Source of the DNA: Topomyia yanbarensis
Taxonomy: Eukaryota; Arthropoda; Insecta; Diptera; Culicidae
Direction: 5' to 3'
Assembly: GCF_030247195.1 (NCBI RefSeq)
Contig: NC_080672.1
Location: 404,195,037-404,259,036, forward strand
Length of the DNA: 64,000 nucleotides
Part shown: in pieces, positions 56,766 to 64,000 of the stretch
Layout: each line of letters begins with the position of its first letter
Position numbering within the stretch: position 1 is the first letter of the stretch
The notes under the pieces: model-generated
What the model saw: the letters and a program-made list of their open reading frames with translations, nothing else
Told to the model about the DNA's origin: nothing
The model's database searches: none
Translations under genes and position numbers: made by a program

Positions 56766-58169
56766 GAGAGTTGTTAGTAAGGGTGCCAATAGCGTTATCA
56801 TGTAATAATTGCTCTGGGCAGCCGCCTGCCGAGAATTTGGGAAATTTATCATTTGTTGTATTAATACGATTAGCAAAATAAGCAACTTGAACTCCAGATA
56901 GCCAGCTATAAGGAGCACTACTTACATTTAATAATACTCAATCACGCGACGAATTTTTTTGTGGTTTCTATCGTGTCGGTGCTGATTTTACCCGGCGATC
57001 GTTTGAATAAAATGCGGAATCTACAAGAAGGTTCATCCATAGGTGTCGCGGATATGGTGGTTTGGAAGGGAATAGGATCTAGGATTCGCTCCATACAAGC
57101 GATGCGACCTGTAAAGCATAGTTTATTAGATAGTAGTTTAGTTAGTTTTCGAGAATACGTTCGCTCAAAAAAGAAGATCTTGTTTAGTTTTTTGTTCTTT
57201 TTAAACTCTGGGTAGCCGACTACCAAGGGCTTGTTACCAAAAACGGCACTTGAAATTAGATTCATTAAAACAGACGCGGCGAATTTTCAGTACGTATTGA
57301 CCCGCGATCATCGATACTAGTCAAATCAAAGTCCCATTGGAGTCGACCCCGAACAATTTATCATTTTTACGGTATTGTCTTCTCGGCTAGATCCGTTCGC
57401 ACCCTTTCATTCTGCCACTATCGGCAGAAGGCCGACAGGACCCAGTCGTCGCCGGTCTAAGGACCAAATGTCATCAATAGACCTAGACTCGCGTGGGAAC
57501 ATGAGATTAAATTGAAAGCTAACCAATGAACATGACAGTTTAAACACTTATTGATCGTGCTGACATAATTGAAGGTAATTGTCAACCAGTCTCCGATCCC
57601 TTTCAAAGCTTATACAATTCTCAAAGCTTATACATGATTGAAGTCATCATTCTACTCAAATAAGGCCTTGTATTTGCCTTAAGCATCGAACACCCAAAAT
57701 TTACATGCGACAAAATATCTGCAATCCAGAATAGAAAAGAATTAAAAACCTCTACTAATTTGCAATAAAATAAGAATGCAAAAAAAACAGTTGAATATCC
57801 AAAGCGGCTCATTTTCAAAGATAGCACCGCCGATGAAATACCCAATAAAAAATAGTTAACAAGAGACGCGGACGAAATTAGCTGAGCACCGACCGGCTGG
57901 TTTGCCACCTATTTTTCGGGCGAAGAATTTTGGGGCGACACCTGGTAGTCGCTAGTCGCTGGTTAAACGCCAATTATTTGAATATGTCAATTTTTCTTAT
58001 TGCCGTATTTTTTCACTTTTCGGAACGAATTTTTTTCTCTAAAAAACCATTTTCGCTATTTTTAGAATGTAAACTGTGTTTCTAGATGTATTCTGTGTTC
58101 TTTTATTGTCCTTGCATCGGGAATAGACGGCCCGTAATGCGAGAAAAAGATTTTTTTCATTTGCTGGAA
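56766..58169. other. Unassigned; includes a 107-codon minus-strand frame
   Basis: The minus frame 57265-56942 (FGNKPLVVGYPEFKKNKKLN...) has no recognised domain. 57447-57496 is a 50-bp stretch shared, inverted, with 60273-60322. The rest shows no structure. Confidence 0.3.
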
Positions 58170-59282
58170 CAGGGTTACCAAAAATACAGAATAATCTGTA
58201 TTTATACAGATTTTTCAGCCAGTTTCAGACCAAGAATCTGTATGTGCAGATATAAAGATTTTTGCGTGTATGTACAGATATACAGATTTTTGAGAAGTGA
58301 TGTTACAAAACCTATTTTTGAAATATTTTTTTAGTTTCAGTAATACTTCCTCTGTGTCTCTCTCAGCTTAGCCCTCTAAATTTGGCTGTGCACGCCGATG
58401 AAATCGACCTAAAATGACTTTTACTGTGAGCCGTGTTTACAAACATTGCTTCACAGTTTAATGGCAGTATTGGTAAACACGGCTCACAGTAAAAGTCATT
58501 ATTTATGTCGACTTCGTCTGCGTGCACAGCCTAATTAAAATATATTTTCACTTTTGCGAGTGGTCGTTCATTCTGAAAGGTAAAGGTTTGTAGTGCACTC
58601 AGGTTAGCACCCAGCAAACGCCTGGCTGAAATCTACTTCCAGAAACGTTAATTGTAATGCTCTGTGACTTTGTGAATTCTCAATTTTTTGTCCGAAAACT
58701 AGACAGCTACATTGGTCGACTTAGGCTGTGAACCATTTGGTGAAATTTTTAACTTTTAGTTAAAATCTGCCACTTCAAAAGTTATTTGCAAAATAACCCT
58801 ACTCATGGAGCATGGTTAAAATTGATAGAGCGATAGTTTAATTTGACAGCTCGATGGTTAAATTTTTTCCCATGATGCAGAATGAAAAGGTGGAAACATT
58901 TTCTGTACCTAATTGAGGTTGTCAATATTTTTCAACACAAAATTAAGGGATAAAGATGGAAACGATGACGTGTTGTGTAAAGATTTGTTTGGGTTATTTT
59001 ATGATGTGAATGTTTACTTTTCGAGGCTATGACTGTCATACTTAATGTAATAAGAAAAAAAAATTAATTTTAAAATATCGACAAATGTTCACACCTCTAC
59101 CAACTTGTGGTCATCGCAGCTGTAAATTCTAAATAACTATCCATATGTCAACTTTTGAAATGGTTCGCTCTCTCAAGAACTCAACTGATTCGATGCAGAT
59201 ATCGACACAGATTTTTCAAAGAGTAAATACAGATGAAAAGATTTTTTAGGACTAAAATACAGATTTAATTTTGGCAACCCTG
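58170..59282. mobile_element. hAT-like MITE (CAGGGTTRCCAAAA termini)
   Basis: CAGGGTTACCAAAAATACAG starts at 58170; the reverse complement of the right end is CAGGGTTGCCAAAATTAAATC. Beyond the termini both ends are rich in ATACAGAT words in opposite orientations (58180-58300 and 59205-59265). CAGGG ends suggest hAT, but the flanking 8-mers do not match. It hosts the nested palindrome 58384-58531. Confidence 0.62.
58384..58531. mobile_element. 148-bp palindromic MITE nested in the hAT-like element
   Basis: GGCTGTGCACGCCGATGAAA at 58384 is mirrored by the end GTCTGCGTGCACAGCC at 58531. The inner AATGACTTTTACTGTGAGCC pairs exactly with GGCTCACAGTAAAAGTCATT. Arms are about 65 bases with a short unpaired centre. 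Confidence 0.82.
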
Positions 59283-59593
59283 GTTTTGAGTACTATTCTT
59301 CATTTGCTTAAAAGGAAAACATTTACTTTGATTATTATTCTTGATTAATTCAAAAGTTTTACTTTCAACCTAATAGTTGGCGTTGGTTGTTTTTTGCTAC
59401 GAGCGGAACACTCTTACTTTTACCAATACAGTAATGTTTTGATTATATCACGGTCGTTTATTTTAGCGTGATATATTTGAAGCGTGATATATTCAAAACA
59501 AAACAAAAAATTACGTTTAAGTACTAGCCCATGTATTTCTATGAAGAAAAAGTCATAAAAGTTAAAGTTAGTCAAAAAGAATTAATTATAGTA

Positions 59594-61444
59594 GGGTAAT
59601 GAGCCTATTTTTGCCATGTTTCTATTATCACACTACCTTTTAAAGCCGTTGGTTAGATCAGCGTCTGCCATCTTTGTTCAAAGCATTGCGTCAAATGGTA
59701 TGGCATCAGCGGATAATTTTTCCCTACACAACTTCACTTACGTATCCCGTATCATTTCTTAAAATTTTAAGAATTTTTTGAACTACCCAAAACTAAACTT
59801 GAAAGAATCTGGCACGTTAAAGTTTTTGGCAAATATCTTGACTATTAAAATCAATGTATTCGAAGAGACTACCATTCATTCCTCGTTGTATCAACATTCA
59901 TAAAAATAGTCACATCTCCAATTCTTGATGTTGTCCTTCCAAAAGAAAAGTATTCACCTCAATTCAAGAGAAAACGCATATCTCGGTATACCTACCATAT
60001 CTTGCGTATTTTGTTTTTCTCATTATTTTGTTAGATTTTCCTGCGGATAGCCAACAATTAAGCGAAAAAAGTCGATTTTTATCCGGTACATCAGGTACCC
60101 GCTTTAGGATACGGCAAATGAGTTACGAAGAATTTAAAACAAAAATTGAAATCGGTCGAAAGATATTTCGACAATCCTAGTGATTACAACAACGTTTTTC
60201 GTAAAACATGATTTCGAGATTATCGTGAAATGGTGGGATAACAAAATTCTCACAAGTTTCCTATCTCATGCCTCCACGCGAGTCTAAATCTATTGATGAC
60301 ATTTGGTCCTTTGACCGGCGACGACTCACAGTGGCACGACGAGTGACAAAACCCCAAAAATGAATATCTTGTAATTCTTTTGTAAATATTTATTTTATTT
60401 TTCTTTTAATTTGAATAAAGGTATCTCAAAATTTTACTATAATCGGATGAAAAATAAATTTTTAACACGTCGTCGAAGCAAGTGATGTCGAGGATTTCTG
60501 TTCAATTCAATTCATTAGACTTTTTAGTACCTTAGAGTTTTAAATAGCGATATCTCAAAAACTACACAGCCGATTGGAACAATTTTAAGTTCATTGAAAA
60601 GAAAAATGAATATGCTAAACTATAAATGGGAGATTTTTGTGCAAAACTGATTTACGTTTGTTCTGCATCAAAAAAATCCAATTAAAAAGTTTCATATCAT
60701 ATCAGTAATTTATATTTATACGTTTTCCAATTTTTGAGATGGTCTCCCATGGGTCACTTATCATGAATCTGACTCAAAATTTAGTGTAGTTCTAAGATAT
60801 ATAGGGCTCATCTTGCGCATTTTTGCGCCGAAGTTGGTATACTTATGTTTTTGAAAATACCCATATGGAGACGCCCTGTACCTCATAAATCTCCTTACAA
60901 ATTAATTGCCTAAACAACATCATATTACTGAAAAATTAGTGATTTTTACTAGTTTTGTCAACCATTTCTGCTATCCGATGAGATTGGCTACTATGATTAA
61001 TGTTTATATTAACCCTTTAACGACCAACGCATTCAAATGGGTTTATATAAAAATAGTCGAATAAATAAAATATGGAATATCAAAACTGATAGCAGTCAAA
61101 CATGATGAAGTCAGTGTGCAATCCGTCAAAATCATCGTCACAATGCAACGCAACGCAACGCCAAACATGATTTCGAGATTATTCACGATTAAAGTTTTAC
61201 GGCACGGCGGAGGGCGTGCCGTAAAACTTTAAGCTGTTCATCTTATTCCTTTACGTGGGCGGAGGGCGTGGCGAACAGTGTTATAACTTTACTTTTACTG
61301 CTTAGACCTCTATAAAAATTTAAAATACTTTCTTAAGAAATTATACTTTAAGTTAAATGAATACAAAGTTCGACATTTGACCGACCTCATCATATATAAA
61401 CCCTTAACGAAATAGTCCGAAACCCACTAATAGGCTCATTACCC
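59594..61444. mobile_element. TA-flanked element (GGGTAATGAGCCTATT ends), nested
   Basis: GGGTAATGAGCCTATT at 59594 is exactly inverted at 61429-61444. TA lies at 59592-59593 and 61445-61446. The interior is AT-rich, with a 20-bp direct repeat (60204-60223 and 61163-61182), the perfect hairpin 61189-61232, and a 50-bp segment shared with 57447-57496. No transposase recognised. Its GGGTAA ends recall 11178-11856 and 21294-24290. Confidence 0.85.
61189..61232. repeat. 18-bp perfect hairpin with 8-base loop
   Basis: TTAAAGTTTTACGGCACG (61189-61206), the loop GCGGAGGG, and CGTGCCGTAAAACTTTAA (61215-61232). The loop region GGCGGAGGGCGTG recurs at 61259-61271. It could act as a structural or terminator-like site within the element; function unknown. 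Confidence 0.85.
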
Positions 61445-61626
61445 TACATGTAAATAAATTGTAAGTGCCAGGACACAACATGTGGCTTAACTGGATCAAA
61501 ATGTAGTGTGCTGTTCCTGTTTTTCAAAAAGCGTGATATAATCGAGACCAAACCGGTATAAAATCGAGGGTGATATGAACGAGTATTGATATAAACGCAT
61601 AGTGATATAATCGAAACATTACTATA

Positions 61627-62179
61627 TTTTTTTCTGTGTGTAAAATGAATAATAATAATGATCGTATATTTCAAATTAGCCAAATATTAAATATGAATAA
61701 AATTAACAAAGCGAATAAAATCTATGAGATGAATAAACTGAAAAATGAGCATTTTGAATAAAATTCCAAGAAAATTATTTAAATTAAGAATAAAACGAAT
61801 TAGACGAGTTTGCGTTCAGAAATTTTCGAAATGTTTGTGAAAATCTCGTTATTTGAAGAATGCAAAATTGATATATAGTGCACTTTCTAGTATTTTCATT
61901 CTTTTTACCTAATCGTTTTTGCTTGTTTGTTTCTTTTTTTTTGACGACGTCGTTTAATTGATTGATGAGCCTTGATAGTCATCAGGAAATTGAAATGTTA
62001 CATTTGTTTTGGAATTTCAAGATGTGTTTTTGGTCACAGATTTCTGAAAAAAAAATATTTTTCTTCAAATGGCCAACGAACTATTGAAAGGTCCCATACA
62101 AACAGATGATTATAATTTTTTTGTGCCAGAATATTGCACAAAAAGTTTCTCTGAATTGATAATAGTATACGACACTCAT
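61627..62179. other. Unassigned AT-rich stretch up to the gap
   Basis: Contains AATAAAAT-like simple words (61685-61800). The plus frame from 62069 runs into the N gap and cannot be judged. Confidence 0.35.
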
Positions 62180-62679
62180 NNNNNNNNNNNNNNNNNNNNN
62201 NNNNNNNNNNNNNNNNNNNNNNNNNNNNNNNNNNNNNNNNNNNNNNNNNNNNNNNNNNNNNNNNNNNNNNNNNNNNNNNNNNNNNNNNNNNNNNNNNNNN
62301 NNNNNNNNNNNNNNNNNNNNNNNNNNNNNNNNNNNNNNNNNNNNNNNNNNNNNNNNNNNNNNNNNNNNNNNNNNNNNNNNNNNNNNNNNNNNNNNNNNNN
62401 NNNNNNNNNNNNNNNNNNNNNNNNNNNNNNNNNNNNNNNNNNNNNNNNNNNNNNNNNNNNNNNNNNNNNNNNNNNNNNNNNNNNNNNNNNNNNNNNNNNN
62501 NNNNNNNNNNNNNNNNNNNNNNNNNNNNNNNNNNNNNNNNNNNNNNNNNNNNNNNNNNNNNNNNNNNNNNNNNNNNNNNNNNNNNNNNNNNNNNNNNNNN
62601 NNNNNNNNNNNNNNNNNNNNNNNNNNNNNNNNNNNNNNNNNNNNNNNNNNNNNNNNNNNNNNNNNNNNNNNNNNNNNNN
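62180..62679. other. Assembly gap (500 N)
   Basis: Exactly 500 unknown bases, a conventional placeholder, so the true length is unknown. Open frames crossing it are artefacts. Confidence 0.99.
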
Positions 62680-64000
62680 GAAAAAAATTGAAGTTCTCAA
62701 TTTGAAAATTTTCGGGTTTCAGGTTGGGTCGGATAACAAAATTTAAAAGCCTTCGGGTTTCGGATCCGGTTTGGGTACATCAGTTTTCAAATCTTCGCGT
62801 TTCAGGGGGAATTATGGCTCCTCAATTTCAAAATGTTCGCGTTCGGGGAGGGTTCTTCAATTCGAAATTTATCAGGTTTCGAGTCGGGTTCGCCTTTCTC
62901 AAATTTCAAACTCTTAGGTTTGGGCTTCTAAAATTTAAAACTTTCCTCAACCAAAATTCATAAGGTTCCTCCTATTTGTTAAAATTTTGAGCTCAGATTT
63001 TTCAAGTTTTCGAGTTCGGGTTCTTGAATTGTCAAGTTTTCGAGGTTTGTGTACTTAAATTATTAAAATGTATGGTTTCGGGTCTGCCTTGGGATCCTCA
63101 ATTTTCGGTTTCAATGTTATGCATTCGGGTTCTTTACTTTTACAATTTAAAACCTCAATTTTAAAGTCTCGAGTGCGAGTTGAGTCGTAAATTAAAAATT
63201 GTTTTAAATAATCCAGGTTTTGGGTGCTTCAATTGTAAAATATTCGCATTTCGGTTGAGGCTCGGTTTTCTCAATTCTTAAATTCTCGGGTTACTTTGTT
63301 TGGGTTCGTGTTCTTCAAGTTTTAATTTTCGGGTTAGAGTTTGGCATATTTCTAATTCTCGGATCCATCCGGGTAGGATTGGAGTTCCTCCATTTAGAAA
63401 CTTTCGGGCTTAGGTCGGGTTTGAGTTTTTGAAATTTCCGCGTTCGGGCAGGGTTTTTTCAAATTTTCAAGGTTTGGCTTTCGCCAAACTTAAATATGTT
63501 GGGATTCGGGGATGAGCTCTGGTTCCTTAATTTTTGGAATTCTCTTTTTCAGTTGAGTGGGGCGAGTTGGGGTTCTGAATTTTAAAATTTTTCATTTCGG
63601 GATCAGCAATTCTCAACCTGGGATCCGCGGACCCCAGGGGGCGGTAAAGTAATTGCTGGGCGTCCATGAAGAATATCTTGTCCGGATGGATAATGCAATT
63701 TGGGGTATTTTTTTCATAACAAGTTAAAAATAATAAATTGATGGGGGGGGGGGCGTAGCGTAGTTATTGCATTGTACGCAGCTCACCTGGGTTCGAGTCC
63801 CGACCCCGCACATGGGGTTAGAAATTTTTCATAAAAGATTTTTCTAATCCGAAGAGGCGAATGACCTTAAGGTTGAAACCTCTATAATCCAAATAAAAAA
63901 ATAAATTGATGGCACACAAAATCGGTGTTTCGAGACGAGTTTGACCACATCAATTTTAAAATTTTTGGATCTCGGGTTCCTCGGGTTCGGGTTTAAAATT
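62680..64000 (-). repeat. Inverted paralogue of the 32490-34870 array
   Basis: Read in reverse, this stretch follows the left block in order. GGTTGGGTCGGATA matches 34845; GTTTGGGTACATCAGTTTT matches 34790; CTCAACCAAAATTCAT matches 34270; GGGTCTGCCTTGGGA matches 34110; CTCGAGTGCGAGTTGAGTCG matches 33885; AGCAATTCTCAACCTGGG matches the hAT-type MITE end; and TTCGAGACGAGTTTGACC matches 32555. It lacks the 33588-33850 MITE and has deletions against 34280-34630 and 32575-32895. It continues past the window edge. Confidence 0.88.
63745..63898 (+). mobile_element. tRNA-derived SINE (copy 3)
   Basis: The head GGGCGTAGCGTAGTTATTGC and B box GGTTCGAGTCCCG (63789-63801) are followed by the tail CGAAGAGGCGAATGACCTTA and an AAATAAAAAAATAAA end. 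It is the orthologous insertion of copy 1, duplicated with the surrounding block. Confidence 0.82.

Larger units (their letters stand above)
59429..61624. mobile_element. TA-flanked MITE (CAGTAATGTTTTGATTATAT ends) split by a nested element
   Basis: The left end CAGTAATGTTTTGATTATAT (59429) and the reverse complement of the right end (TAGTAATGTTTCGATTATAT) match over about 24 bases. TA flanks both (59427-59428 and 61625-61626). GTGATATA-type words repeat inside each end. After removing the nested 59594-61444 element and one TA, it is about 340 bp. Confidence 0.78.

Noticed and set aside
62069..62746. 225-codon plus frame and matching minus frame
   Set aside because: They run through 500 N; openness is an artefact of the gap.

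Overview
This window looks like an intergenic or intronic, transposon-dense stretch of a culicine mosquito genome, most likely Aedes. The base composition is AT-rich and there is no operon-like gene packing. The recognisable coding fragments are insect retroelement and transposase relics: R1-clade and other non-LTR retrotransposon pieces, a mosquito-type Tc1/mariner (DD37E-like) transposase tail, and a Pipsqueak-type helix-turn-helix. Three copies of one tRNA-derived SINE, one of a second SINE, and many short inverted-repeat elements (MITEs) fill much of the rest. I found no intact host protein-coding gene and no RNA gene outside the SINEs. Most open frames are chance, low-complexity or repeat-driven. 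All family names come from motif recognition by eye, not from database searches.

Layout. 0.2-0.7 kb: a foldback MITE with a TTAA-flanked MITE nested in one arm. 1.8-4.1 kb: 16-17 bp iteron arrays, including a symmetric foldback element with seven repeats on each side. 5.4-8.5 kb: minus-strand non-LTR relics (gag-like ORF1 pieces and an endonuclease). 9.5 kb: a Pipsqueak-HTH transposase relic. 11-17.7 kb: three MITE or foldback elements, one hairpin-ended repeat element, and an R1-clade reverse transcriptase that has lost its catalytic motif. 21-25.3 kb: an R1-clade ORF1/endonuclease relic split by a 3-kb TA-flanked element. 25.3-27.6 kb: a SINE, then a 1.8-kb foldback element built of 117-bp repeats in opposite orientations. 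30.3-31.2 kb: a nearly perfect 0.87-kb hexanucleotide array.

32.4-35.65 kb is a degenerate short-period satellite-like block. An inverted, diverged paralogue of it occupies 62.7-64 kb, just beyond a 500-base assembly gap. 35.9-40.8 kb holds two inverted-repeat MITEs. 41.04-47.85 kb is a single hAT-type insertion with a perfect 8-bp target duplication, containing three tandem ~1.2-kb units and a SINE. Just outside it lies a cluster of four AACCGGTT-type palindromes. 49-52.2 kb holds half of a MITE, a LINE 3' end interrupted by a Tc1-like element, and a gag-like ORF1. 54.7-55.6 kb is a 9-bp minisatellite. 58.2-61.6 kb contains nested elements.

Several insertions can be proven inside the window because an un-inserted paralogue or arm is also present. 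The order of events can therefore be read for the 0.2-0.7 kb, 21-25 kb, 33.6 kb and 59.4-61.6 kb loci.
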